Of a stretch of 64,000 bases of DNA, positions 54,860-63,668 are shown one piece after another. The position numbers and the translations under genes were made by a program. Every line of letters starts with the position of its first letter. Position 1 is the stretch's first letter. Origin of the DNA: Algorimicrobium hallyeonense (GTDB lineage: Bacteria > Bacteroidota > Bacteroidia > Flavobacteriales > Flavobacteriaceae); assembly GCF_042657385.1 (NCBI RefSeq), contig NZ_JBHSLA010000003.1, forward strand, positions 372,001 through 436,000, in the 5' to 3' direction. The notes beneath the pieces were generated by a model. That model made no database searches. It was not told where the DNA came from and was given only the letters and a program-made list of their open reading frames with translations.

Positions 54860-55789
54860 ATGAAATTGATGAAAAGAATGTTAATGATGGTAGGATTGTT
54901 AAGTTTAACTTTCCTATTTATTTTTGCACAACAGAACGCAAAAACGGATGAAAATTTTGAAAAGCAACTTATAAACGATTATAATGTTTATGCACTTCAA
55001 ATTCCTGATAATTTGGATTTTGCAGGTGAACCTTTACCATTAAAAGATCCGGATATTTATGAACGCATGGACCGCGAATTATTGGTAAATACCTATTGGC
55101 AGTCCAACGGACTACTCATGTTTAAACGTGCTAAAAAGTACTTTCCAATTATTGAACCTATTTTAGCAAAACATGGTGTTCCAGACGATTTTAAATATTT
55201 GGCAGTAATAGAAAGTGGGTTAACCAATGCTGTATCGCCAGCAGGAGCCAGAGGTGTTTGGCAAATAATGCCAGCAACTGCACGTGAATATGGATTGGAA
55301 GTAAATGATAATGTGGATGAACGTTATAATTTAGAAATGTCTACCGAAGTCGCGTGCGATTATTTGAAAAAATCCAAAGAGAAATTAGGGTCATGGACAT
55401 TGGCAGCTGCCGCGTATAATGCCGGAATGTCTGGAATATCTAGACGTTTAAGTGAACAGAATGTTACTGGGTATTACGATTTGCTTTTAGGTGAAGAAAC
55501 AGGACGCTATATGTTTAGAATTGTGGCCTTAAAAGAAATTTTATCCAACGCTGATAAATATGGTTTTAATTTTAGAGATAAAGACTTATATAAAAACATT
55601 CCAACCTATAAAGTTGCGGTAGATACAGCGGTTACAGATTTTACTGCTTTTGCAGAAACATATAACATTAATTATAAAATTTTAAAAATTCACAACCCTT
55701 GGTTGCGTGAACCTTTTTTAAACAATAAGTCTAGAAAAAACTATTTTATTGAAATTCCGCAAGACGGTTACTACTCCACAAAACCTTAA
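54860..55789 (+). CDS. Lytic transglycosylase (GH23 SLT fold)
   Basis: 309 residues from the ATG at 54860; the in-frame ATG at 54812 would overlap the upstream gene and add a non-signal-like peptide. Signal peptide MKLMKRMLMMVGLLSLTFLFIFAQ, then the SLT domain with catalytic Glu118 in AVIESG and the motifs SPAGARGVWQIMPATAREYG and AAYNAGMSGI. It cleaves peptidoglycan, releasing anhydromuropeptides. No LysM domain, unlike MltD. It ends within the ATG of the next gene (TAATG overlap of one base), so translation of cls is coupled. Confidence 0.93.
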   Translation: MKLMKRMLMMVGLLSLTFLFIFAQQNAKTDENFEKQLINDYNVYALQIPDNLDFAGEPLPLKDPDIYERMDRELLVNTYWQSNGLLMFKRAKKYFPIIEPILAKHGVPDDFKYLAVIESGLTNAVSPAGARGVWQIMPATAREYGLEVNDNVDERYNLEMSTEVACDYLKKSKEKLGSWTLAAAAYNAGMSGISRRLSEQNVTGYYDLLLGEETGRYMFRIVALKEILSNADKYGFNFRDKDLYKNIPTYKVAVDTAVTDFTAFAETYNINYKILKIHNPWLREPFLNNKSRKNYFIEIPQDGYYSTKP

Positions 55790-57243
55790 TGTTAGATTTC
55801 TTAAAAGATAATATTTGGATCCTTGCAATTATTCTGAACTATGTTTTGGCAATTTCGGCTGCCATTACTATTTTATTTAAAAACATAAACCCCACCAAAA
55901 CCCTTTCCTTTATAATGGTTTTGGTGGTTTTTCCATTTTTAGGACTGATAGTTTATTACTTTTTTGGGCAAGAATACCGAAAGAATAAAATTTTCAATCG
56001 AAAAAATGTCCTCAACGAACAAATTATACAGAATCTGGGGAGAGATTTTGAGTTAAGTGAAAGCCAACTTCATAATTTAGATGATTATTTAGACGAAAAA
56101 ATTAAACTCGTTTACCTCCTTAACAACAATAAAAACACGCCTGTAACATTACATAATGACCTTCAAATAATTAAAAATGCGAAAAAGAAATTTGAGTTAT
56201 TATTTGAAGATCTAAAAAGTGCCAAACATCATATTCATTTAGAATACTACATTTTAAAAGACGATAATATTGGAACAAAACTTATTGATATTCTTTGTGA
56301 TAAAGCGAAGGAAGGTATTAAAGTCCGCTTAACTTTTGATGATGTGGGAAGTAAAATGTCATGGCGAACTAAAAGAAAAATGCGCCAAAGTGGTATAGAA
56401 TTTTATGCGTTTATGCCTGTTTTGTTTCCCAATTTCACGGGTAAAATGAACTATAGAAACCATCGGAAAATTGCTATTATTGATGGAAAAATTGGCTATG
56501 TGGGCGGTGTAAATATATCGGATAGCTATGTGAATTATAAAGATGGCGATTCCTATTGGCGCGATACCCATTTACGAATAGTAGGCGAAGCCTTAAAACC
56601 ACTTCAAGTACATTTTTTAATGACCTGGGACTTTGTATCTAATTCTAGTTGTAAAATTTCTTCAGAGTTATTCCCTCATGTTCAAATTGAATCCACCAAG
56701 GCCGTTCAAATTGCAGCAAGTGGACCCGATACAGATTGGGCAAATATTATGGAAGCTATGTTTGTAGCCATTAATACGGCTGAAGATTATGTATATATCA
56801 CCACACCTTATTTTATTCCCAATGATGAAATTGTTACTGCTTTGCAGGTGGCAGCAAAGATTGGTTTAGATGTGCGATTACTTATTCCAAAAACGTCCGA
56901 TTCTTGGACAGCTAAACATGCCACCAACTCACATATTGAGCGCTTGTTAGAAGCAAAAGTAAAAGTGTACCGCTACACTAAAGGTTTTATTCATGCAAAA
57001 ACAATGGTAGTAGATGATTTGTTTTCTACGATTGGAACGGCAAATTTAGATTACAGGAGTTTTAATATTAATTTTGAAATTAACGCCCTTATCTATAATG
57101 AAGAAACAAGTGTTGAACTTAAAACTATTTTTTTAGAAGACCTTGAAGATAGTGAAGAACTTATTTTAGAAAAATGGCAACAGCGTTCCAAGTTTTGTAA
57201 ACTAAAAGAATCCTATTGCCGACTATGGTCTCCGTTACTATAA
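55789..57243 (+). CDS. cls: Cardiolipin synthase
   Basis: 484 residues. Two N-terminal membrane helices (about 9-29 and 38-58) and two phospholipase D HKD motifs: H225-K227-D232 (HRKIAIID) and H402-K404-D409 (HAKTMVVD). It condenses two phosphatidylglycerols to cardiolipin in the inner membrane. Its start overlaps the transglycosylase stop by one base. It ends one base before the convergent gene, with no intergenic terminator. Confidence 0.94.
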   Translation: MLDFLKDNIWILAIILNYVLAISAAITILFKNINPTKTLSFIMVLVVFPFLGLIVYYFFGQEYRKNKIFNRKNVLNEQIIQNLGRDFELSESQLHNLDDYLDEKIKLVYLLNNNKNTPVTLHNDLQIIKNAKKKFELLFEDLKSAKHHIHLEYYILKDDNIGTKLIDILCDKAKEGIKVRLTFDDVGSKMSWRTKRKMRQSGIEFYAFMPVLFPNFTGKMNYRNHRKIAIIDGKIGYVGGVNISDSYVNYKDGDSYWRDTHLRIVGEALKPLQVHFLMTWDFVSNSSCKISSELFPHVQIESTKAVQIAASGPDTDWANIMEAMFVAINTAEDYVYITTPYFIPNDEIVTALQVAAKIGLDVRLLIPKTSDSWTAKHATNSHIERLLEAKVKVYRYTKGFIHAKTMVVDDLFSTIGTANLDYRSFNINFEINALIYNEETSVELKTIFLEDLEDSEELILEKWQQRSKFCKLKESYCRLWSPLL

Positions 57244-57244
57244 A

Positions 57245-57811
57245 TTAACGTCTTCTTCCACGCATTTGATTCTGACCATAATGTTGGTTTGGCCCTTGAG
57301 AACGCTTCATGTTTTCTTTCATCATTTTAATCTGATCTGCTAGCATGTTACGCTTATCTAATTTTTCGGCTTCTTTAAGCAGTAATTTAGATTCGTTTTT
57401 TCTGTTTTTAGTAAAGGCAATTCCAGCTAAATTTAATTTGGCCATGGCTAAATCATGATCCATAGATAACCCTAAAGAAATAGCTTTTTTAAAGTGTTTC
57501 TCGGCTTCATTCATGTTAGATTGAGACACCATTATGCCATGTAAATAGTAATAATAACCTTCTTGTTTCTGAACTAAAGCACTACTTGGATTTTTAATTT
57601 TATCAAGCCATTTTTTTGCACCTTCAAAATCTTGCTTTCTAAGTCTTAAGAATGCTAATAGAATAAATTCATTTTTAAAATATAGAAACACAAAAATTGA
57701 TGATAGTAATATAAACATGATACCATTACCAATGTTGCCTTCTACAAATTGATAAATGGCATACGCAATGATGCCTATAGCTATGATTAATTTTATAATT
57801 TTATTGTACAT
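57245..57811 (-). CDS. TPR-containing membrane protein, function unknown
   Basis: 188 residues. Two N-terminal membrane segments (about 5-20 and 28-45) followed by two or three tetratricopeptide-like repeats (about 60-170; NMNEAEKHFKKAISLGLSMD is the clearest) and a basic Arg/Gln-rich tail. It overlaps the upstream gene by 11 bases on the same strand, so they form a unit. TPRs suggest a protein-protein scaffold; partner unknown. Confidence 0.8.
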   Translation of the reverse strand: MYNKIIKLIIAIGIIAYAIYQFVEGNIGNGIMFILLSSIFVFLYFKNEFILLAFLRLRKQDFEGAKKWLDKIKNPSSALVQKQEGYYYYLHGIMVSQSNMNEAEKHFKKAISLGLSMDHDLAMAKLNLAGIAFTKNRKNESKLLLKEAEKLDKRNMLADQIKMMKENMKRSQGPNQHYGQNQMRGRRR

Positions 57812-58697
57812 AAAGTTTCGTTTTATAGGTTGTAACCGAATTTATTGTTGTTGGTATTTTTACTGAATTATTTTGCAAAGATACAGTGTTACCTTGAGTT
57901 TTAGAAGTCACAGACATAGTTTTTACAATACCTGTCTTAATATCTGCAGAAATAAGCGTTTTTTGTTCACCCTTTAAAATCATATTGTAATTTTCTTCTT
58001 CAGACTCTAAAGAAACTTGTGCTGTTCCTAAAATGTCAATCGTTGGATGTAATGCATTAAGAGTCCAAGTGTTTTTAGCTTCCATTTCACCCGAATAGAA
58101 GTTTTCCCAACTATCATTAATAGCTACTTTGTTTAACGGATATATAAAGGTAAATTGTTCAAAACTATCAGAAAGGCTTTGGCTACCAAATTCTTTCTTC
58201 ATTTCCTCAATCATGATTTGTTTTGTGAATTCGTCTTCAATTCCCGCGTGTTTCATCATATTATTAATTAGGCGTGTTGTACCACGAACACTAATAATAT
58301 CACCAGTTTTTAAAAGTTCAATCTTCAGTTTAGATTGTGTTAGTCCAGAGAAAATAGCCGCTTCGGTATCGCCCTTTTCTATGGGTGCATCTGTATTAAT
58401 AGACATAATTTCGCCATATAAATTGGAGTTTGACTGCAGTTTAAAAAGTTTGTACGTAAAATCTAAAATATAGGAGCTATCTGTGACAGTTTTAACCGCT
58501 AAAACAAATTTACTTTCCAAAATATTAGTCATTTCATGCGTCGTTCCATCAATATCTTGAGTGATTTTTTGATTAGCTTTTTGGTGAACAGCCATGCTAT
58601 CACCAATTTTTAATTTATATTGCAACTGCGTTTGTGCGTAGGTATTACTGCCTAATAGGGTGAATAGTAATATAATAGTTGCTAAAATTCTCTGCAT
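57801..58697 (-). CDS. Secreted DUF6263-like protein, function unknown
   Basis: 298 residues. Signal peptide ending at SNTYAQ, then an all-beta protein with a repeated LQYKLKIGDSMAVHQKANQ-type opening and a GTTRLINNMM central segment. It resembles the DUF6263 family of periplasmic proteins in Bacteroidota; no catalytic motif can be seen. It is the upstream gene of a pair with the TPR protein and is divergent from rpmH. Confidence 0.75.
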   Translation of the reverse strand: MQRILATIILLFTLLGSNTYAQTQLQYKLKIGDSMAVHQKANQKITQDIDGTTHEMTNILESKFVLAVKTVTDSSYILDFTYKLFKLQSNSNLYGEIMSINTDAPIEKGDTEAAIFSGLTQSKLKIELLKTGDIISVRGTTRLINNMMKHAGIEDEFTKQIMIEEMKKEFGSQSLSDSFEQFTFIYPLNKVAINDSWENFYSGEMEAKNTWTLNALHPTIDILGTAQVSLESEEENYNMILKGEQKTLISADIKTGIVKTMSVTSKTQGNTVSLQNNSVKIPTTINSVTTYKTKLYVQ

Positions 58698-58764
58698 TTT
58701 TTTACCTTTTTTAAGGACTGCAAAGAAACTAAAATTTTATCTAAAAAATATTTTTAAAATAAGG

Positions 58765-58795
58765 TTTGTTAAATAAAAAAGGGTTTGTATATTTG
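58765..58795 (+). promoter_or_regulatory. rpmH promoter (-33 TTTG, -7 TATATTTG)
   Basis: TTTG at 58765-58768 and TATATTTG at 58788-58795, separated by 19 bp, match both Bacteroidota promoter elements exactly. The ATG is 70 bases downstream of the -7 box, leaving room for the leader hairpin at 58804-58823. Confidence 0.75.
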
Positions 58796-58803
58796 CACGC
58801 AGT

Positions 58804-58823
58804 TTTAGGGATAGAACCCTAAA
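58804..58823 (+). promoter_or_regulatory. Leader hairpin in the rpmH 5' UTR
   Basis: TTTAGGG (58804-58810) / CCCTAAA (58817-58823), loop ATAGAA, about 42 bases before the ATG. No T-tract follows, so it is not a terminator; it may influence mRNA stability or translation. Confidence 0.4.
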
Positions 58824-58864
58824 CAAGGTTAAAAGATATTAAGAAGACTTTAAAGATATAAGTA

Positions 58865-59026
58865 ATGAGTAAAAGAACATTTCAGCCGTCAAAAAGAAAA
58901 AGAAAAAACAAGCATGGTTTCAGAGAAAGAATGGCTAGTGCTAATGGAAGAAAAGTCCTTGCTCGTAGAAGAGCTAAAGGTAGAAAGAAAATATCTGTAT
59001 CTTCTGAGTTAAGACATAAAAAATAA
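58865..59026 (+). CDS. rpmH: Ribosomal protein L34
   Basis: 53-residue, very basic protein read directly from the sequence: MSKRTFQPSKRKRKNKHGF at the start, then ERMASANGRKVLARRRAKGR, the diagnostic L34 core, with a slightly longer C-terminal tail (KKISVSSELRHKK). L34 binds 23S rRNA domain I/III in the large subunit. In many bacteria rpmH lies next to rnpA and dnaA; here it is single, followed by its own terminator, which is common in Bacteroidota. Confidence 0.97.
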   Translation: MSKRTFQPSKRKRKNKHGFRERMASANGRKVLARRRAKGRKKISVSSELRHKK

Positions 59027-59049
59027 TGAATTAACAATTGTTAATATAT

Positions 59050-59080
59050 AAAGGTGTTCCAAATTGGTAACGCCTTTTTT
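59050..59080 (+). terminator. Terminator of rpmH
   Basis: AAAGGTGTTCCAA (59050-59062) / TTGGTAACGCCTTT (59064-59076), with one G-U pair and a bulge, then seven T residues. Confidence 0.8.
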
Positions 59081-59097
59081 TATACCCATTCGTTAAC

Positions 59098-59105
59098 TAC
59101 TTTTG
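59098..59105 (+). promoter_or_regulatory. -7 element of carB
   Basis: TACTTTTG matches TAnnTTTG, 16 bases before the carB ATG. No attenuator-like leader is visible. Confidence 0.5.
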
Positions 59106-59121
59106 CACAAAATATTTCAAC

Positions 59122-61974
59122 ATGCCTAAAAACAAAAACATAAAATCTGTTCTGCTTATAGGTTCAGGACCTATAGTTATTGGTCAAGCTTGCGAATTTG
59201 ATTATTCAGGAACCCAAGCATTACGATCATTAAGAGAAGATGGAATTGAAACTATTCTAATCAATTCTAATCCCGCAACCATCATGACAGATCCTTCCAT
59301 GGCAGATCATGTTTACCTGTTGCCGCTTACCACGAAATCCATCATTAAAATTCTAAATGAACATCCACAAATTGATGCTGTTCTACCAACAATGGGTGGA
59401 CAAACGGCATTAAATTTAGCGATTGAAGCAGATGAAAAAGGAATTTGGGATGATTTCAATGTGAAATTAATAGGTGTAGATATTGAAGCTATTAACATAA
59501 CCGAAGATCGTGAGAAATTTCGGGAACTTATGTTAGAAATTGGAGTTCCAATGGCGCCTCAAGCTACAGCAACCTCTTACTTAAAAGGTAAGGAAATTGC
59601 TCAAGAATTTGGTTTTCCTTTAGTAATTAGAGCGTCTTACACACTTGGTGGAGCAGGAGCTTCCATTGTTTATAAAGAAGAAGATTTTGATGAATTATTA
59701 ACTCGCGGATTGGAAATTTCTCCAATTCATGAGGTAATGATTGATAAAGCACTTTTAGGATGGAAAGAATATGAATTAGAGTTATTACGCGATAGAAATG
59801 ATAACGTTGTTATTATTTGTACCATTGAAAATATGGATCCTATGGGAATCCATACGGGCGATTCTATTACGGTTGCACCAGCAATGACATTGTCCGACAA
59901 AACCTTCCAACGCATGCGTGATATGGCTATCCATATGATGCGTAGTATTGGCGATTTTGCAGGTGGTTGTAATGTGCAGTTTGCGGTAAGTCCAGATAAC
60001 AATGAAGATATTATTGCTATTGAAATTAACCCACGTGTATCTCGTTCTTCAGCATTAGCGAGTAAGGCTACAGGCTATCCAATTGCTAAAGTAGCATCCA
60101 AATTAGCCATTGGTTATAATTTAGATGAATTAACCAATCAAATCACCGGGTCTACTTCCGCTTTATTTGAGCCGACCTTGGATTATGTAGTCGTGAAAAT
60201 TCCACGATGGAATTTTGATAAGTTTGAAGGGTCTGATAGAACATTAGGACTTCAAATGAAATCAGTGGGTGAGGTTATGGCAATTGGTCGTTCATTCCAG
60301 GAAGCTTTGCATAAAGCAACACAATCGCTTGAAATTAAACGTAACGGTTTAGGAGCAGACGGAAAAGGTTATAAAAATTACGATCAAATTATTGAAAAGC
60401 TAACCAATGCAAGTTGGGATCGTGTTTTTGTTATTTATGATGCCATTCAAATGGGTATTCCATTAAGTCGTATTCATGAAATTACAAAAATTGATATGTG
60501 GTTCTTAAAACAATATGAAGAATTACATCATTTGGAGAAAGAAATTTCTAACTTCTCTATTGATACTATTGAACGTGATTTGCTATTAGAAGCCAAGCAA
60601 AAAGGATATGGTGATCGACAAATAGCCCACATGTTAAAATGTTTGGAAAGTCAAGTTTATACAAAGAGAGAAGAATTTAAAATTAAACGTGTTTATAAAT
60701 TAGTTGATACGTGTGCTGCCGAATTTAAAGCACAGACGCCTTATTACTATTCCACTTTTGAAAATGAAGTAGAGTTAGAAAATGGCAACATAGCATCCTC
60801 TAACGAAAGTGTCGTTACAGATAAAAAGAAAATTATAGTTTTAGGATCTGGACCTAACCGAATTGGTCAAGGTATTGAATTCGATTACTGTTGTGTTCAT
60901 GGTGTTTTAGCAGCTGCGGAATGTGGTTACGAAACCATAATGATTAACTGTAATCCGGAAACAGTTTCAACTGATTTTGATATTTCTGATAAGCTATACT
61001 TTGAACCTGTTTTCTGGGAACATATCTACGATATTATTCGTCATGAAAAACCAGAAGGGGTTATTGTACAATTGGGGGGACAAACAGCTTTAAAATTAGC
61101 AGAAAAATTAGACCGCTACGGTATTAAAATTATTGGAACAACCTACAAATCTCTAGATTTAGCTGAAGATAGAGGAAGTTTTTCAACTATTTTAAAAGAA
61201 AATAATATTCCCTACCCAGAATTTGATGTGGCAACAAATGCTGATGAAGCTTTAGCAATTGCAGATGTTTTGGATTTTCCAATATTAGTTAGACCGTCCT
61301 ATGTTTTAGGTGGTCAAGGCATGAAAATTGTCATTAATAAAAAAGAACTAGAAGAGCATGTGGTAGATTTATTACGCCAAATGCCTGATAATAAATTGTT
61401 ACTGGATCATTATTTAGATGGTGCTATTGAGGCGGAAGCCGATGCTATTTGCGATGGTGAAAACGTATACATTATTGGAATTATGGAGCACATTGAGCCT
61501 TGTGGAATCCACTCGGGTGATAGTAATGGTGTGCTGCCACCTTTTAATTTAGGTGATTTGGTGTTGCAACAAATAAAAGATCATACTAAAAAAATTGCAT
61601 TAGCCTTAAATACGGTAGGATTAATAAATGTACAATTCGCCATTAAGGACGATGTGGTATATATTATTGAGGCCAATCCAAGAGCATCCAGAACAGTTCC
61701 TTTTATTGCAAAAGCCTATGGTGAACCCTATGTAAATTACGCAACAAAAGTTATGTTAGGCCAAAAGAAAGTTACCGATTTCAACTTTAATCCAAAGTTG
61801 GAAGGGTACGCTATTAAACAGCCTGTGTTCTCTTTCAATAAATTTCCAAATGTTAATAAAAAGCTTGGGCCAGAAATGAAGAGTACAGGTGAAAGTATTT
61901 TGTTTATCGATAGCTTGAAAGACGATGAATTTTACAACCTATATGCAAGACGTAAAATGTACTTAAGCAAGTAA
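59122..61974 (+). CDS. carB: Carbamoyl-phosphate synthase large subunit, without MGS domain
   Basis: 950 residues against about 1070 in E. coli. Two ATP-grasp halves are complete (first: LIGSGPIVIGQACEFDYSGT ... EINPRVSRSSALASKATG; second: LGSGPNRIGQGIEFDYCCVH ... EANPRASRTVPFIAKA). The protein stops soon after the second half, so the C-terminal allosteric MGS-like domain (UMP/ornithine/IMP binding in E. coli) is missing. It makes carbamoyl phosphate for pyrimidines and arginine with the CarA glutaminase, which is not in the window. Regulation by UMP through this subunit is therefore not expected. Confidence 0.96.
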   Translation: MPKNKNIKSVLLIGSGPIVIGQACEFDYSGTQALRSLREDGIETILINSNPATIMTDPSMADHVYLLPLTTKSIIKILNEHPQIDAVLPTMGGQTALNLAIEADEKGIWDDFNVKLIGVDIEAINITEDREKFRELMLEIGVPMAPQATATSYLKGKEIAQEFGFPLVIRASYTLGGAGASIVYKEEDFDELLTRGLEISPIHEVMIDKALLGWKEYELELLRDRNDNVVIICTIENMDPMGIHTGDSITVAPAMTLSDKTFQRMRDMAIHMMRSIGDFAGGCNVQFAVSPDNNEDIIAIEINPRVSRSSALASKATGYPIAKVASKLAIGYNLDELTNQITGSTSALFEPTLDYVVVKIPRWNFDKFEGSDRTLGLQMKSVGEVMAIGRSFQEALHKATQSLEIKRNGLGADGKGYKNYDQIIEKLTNASWDRVFVIYDAIQMGIPLSRIHEITKIDMWFLKQYEELHHLEKEISNFSIDTIERDLLLEAKQKGYGDRQIAHMLKCLESQVYTKREEFKIKRVYKLVDTCAAEFKAQTPYYYSTFENEVELENGNIASSNESVVTDKKKIIVLGSGPNRIGQGIEFDYCCVHGVLAAAECGYETIMINCNPETVSTDFDISDKLYFEPVFWEHIYDIIRHEKPEGVIVQLGGQTALKLAEKLDRYGIKIIGTTYKSLDLAEDRGSFSTILKENNIPYPEFDVATNADEALAIADVLDFPILVRPSYVLGGQGMKIVINKKELEEHVVDLLRQMPDNKLLLDHYLDGAIEAEADAICDGENVYIIGIMEHIEPCGIHSGDSNGVLPPFNLGDLVLQQIKDHTKKIALALNTVGLINVQFAIKDDVVYIIEANPRASRTVPFIAKAYGEPYVNYATKVMLGQKKVTDFNFNPKLEGYAIKQPVFSFNKFPNVNKKLGPEMKSTGESILFIDSLKDDEFYNLYARRKMYLSK

Positions 61975-61997
61975 TTACTAGAATTTTAGTACCTATT

Positions 61998-62042
61998 AGT
62001 AACGCTTTTTTGTAATTTATTTTCAAAAAAGCGTTACTTTTG
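61998..62042 (+). terminator. carB terminator with overlapping promoter element
   Basis: AGTAACGCTTTTTTG (61998-62012) / CAAAAAAGCGTTACT (62024-62038), perfect 15-bp stem, loop of 11, then TTTGTTTTG. A TAnnTTTG match (TACTTTTG, 62035-62042) for the next gene begins inside the descending arm. Confidence 0.8.
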
Positions 62043-62060
62043 TTTTGTAAATAGCCTATT

Positions 62061-62912
62061 ATGATTAGAAAACTACTTCTTATACCTTTTTTAACCGTCT
62101 CTTTTTGGACATTCGCTCAAGTATCTACGGGGCAAGTAGATGATTTTGAGGATGGAACCGTTCAGAATTGGATTATTGGAACTACTTCTGGAGCACCAGA
62201 AAACATTACCACTGGTGGACCAAACGGTGTTGATGATAATTTTTTAGAATACACATCTAACGGTGGTAATGGAGCAGGAGGTAGAATGGTGTTTTTTAAC
62301 TCTTTTTCGCAATGGTCTGGTAATTTTATTTCGGAAGGAATTGTCGAAATTCAATTTCAAGCGCAAGCGTTAACAAACGATTTAAATTTACGTTTAGCGT
62401 TTCAAGGACCTATGGGTACACGAATGGTTTCTACAAACCCTGTGTTTCTTGGTGCTGGTACAGGTTGGACAAGTGTTGCTTTGTCTCTAGATGTTTCAGA
62501 TTTTACGGTTGTTCAAGGACCTGCTTCTGTTGCAGATGTGTTAGGAGATGTGTTAACCATGCGTATTTTAAGTCATTCTTCCATTGACAATTGGAAAGGT
62601 GAAGTAATTGCAGCTACATTACGTGTTGATAATATTACAGCCTCTACAACATTAAGTCGTTCTAATGTTACAAAGGAATTGGGTTTTACTATATATCCAA
62701 ACCCAAGTAAGTCTAAACTAAACATCCGTGTGCCTGCATCCAATAGTTTTTCTAAAGTTGAAGTTTATAATATTTTAGGATCTCTTGTGTATCAAGGTCG
62801 TATTAATGCTATAAATACATCCATAAATGTGAGTCAGTGGAATAGTGGTGTTTATTTAGTGCGAATTTCAAATGCTAAAGAAACTATTTCAAAGCGCTTT
62901 GTAAAGCAGTAA
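62061..62912 (+). CDS. T9SS-secreted protein with carbohydrate-binding-like domain
   Basis: 283 residues. Signal peptide ending at WTFAQ. The domain about 22-195 (VDDFEDGTVQNWIIG, a final LRVDNITAS) has the jelly-roll look of carbohydrate-binding or secreted beta-sandwich modules. C-terminal T9SS type A sorting domain from about 213 (FTIYPNPSKSKLNIRVP, end ISKRFVKQ). No catalytic motif. Probably displayed on the cell surface or released; ligand unknown. Confidence 0.85.
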   Translation: MIRKLLLIPFLTVSFWTFAQVSTGQVDDFEDGTVQNWIIGTTSGAPENITTGGPNGVDDNFLEYTSNGGNGAGGRMVFFNSFSQWSGNFISEGIVEIQFQAQALTNDLNLRLAFQGPMGTRMVSTNPVFLGAGTGWTSVALSLDVSDFTVVQGPASVADVLGDVLTMRILSHSSIDNWKGEVIAATLRVDNITASTTLSRSNVTKELGFTIYPNPSKSKLNIRVPASNSFSKVEVYNILGSLVYQGRINAINTSINVSQWNSGVYLVRISNAKETISKRFVKQ

Positions 62913-62935
62913 CTTAATTTTTATATAATATATAC

Positions 62936-62963
62936 AACCACTAGATTTATCTGGTGGTTTTTT
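62936..62963. terminator. Bidirectional terminator
   Basis: AACCACTAGAT (62936-62946) / ATCTGGTGGTT (62949-62959), one G-U pair, loop of 2, then T residues. It lies between convergent genes. Confidence 0.85.
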
Positions 62964-63667
62964 TATACTAGTATTTGAAATATGATACCGGTAATGATGG
63001 CAATTCCGAAGCTAATAAGCGTGCCAATTAAAATGTATTCCGTGAGTTTTCGGTGTTTACTTTCTTTTAAATCACCAAATCTAAAAACGGACTTTGCGGT
63101 AATTAAAAAACCTACAGCTTCCCAATGATTCATAACAATAAATATGAATACCAGAAGACGCTCAAGAATTCCTATATATTTGCCTGCATCCTTTAATGAT
63201 TCGTTGCCCTTGGTGAGTTTCTCTATATTCCATTTGCTAAAAATAGCCTGCATGATTATAGAAACAGGTTTGGTTAAAAATAGCAAACAGGTAAGTAGAA
63301 GTAGAGCAGATTCAGTAGGTATTTCAGAAGTTGTAAACCATGTATTTGTGTAGATGAAATAAGCAGCAAAAATACTGATGAGGTGTAACAGCTGATCAAT
63401 AAAAAACCATTGACGTTTGGTTTTTTTATTTTGAAAAATCAGTTTGATAGCATCTATAATAAAATGCAATACTGTAATAATGAGTAGTAATGGCCAATAG
63501 GATACATCCCAAACGAGAATAAATAACAACGCCATATGAATGGCAACATGTAAGTAGAGTTTAGGCGATTTTAGTTTTCTCTTTTCCTTACTTTTTACCC
63601 AAGACTTTGGTTGAAGGATAAAATCTCCAATTAAATGTGCTAAAACAAGTTTTATCAATAAAATCAT
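62963..63667 (-). CDS. DUF3307 membrane protein
   Basis: 234 residues, about six membrane segments. Start MILLIKLVLAHLIGDFILQP, with the conserved LxHLxxDFxxQ pattern of DUF3307, and the central motif HFIIDAIKLI. Function unknown. It starts one base after the SatD-like stop, a conserved pairing in Bacteroidota that suggests a shared role. Confidence 0.85.
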   Translation of the reverse strand: MILLIKLVLAHLIGDFILQPKSWVKSKEKRKLKSPKLYLHVAIHMALLFILVWDVSYWPLLLIITVLHFIIDAIKLIFQNKKTKRQWFFIDQLLHLISIFAAYFIYTNTWFTTSEIPTESALLLLTCLLFLTKPVSIIMQAIFSKWNIEKLTKGNESLKDAGKYIGILERLLVFIFIVMNHWEAVGFLITAKSVFRFGDLKESKHRKLTEYILIGTLISFGIAIITGIIFQILV

Positions 63668-63668
63668 C

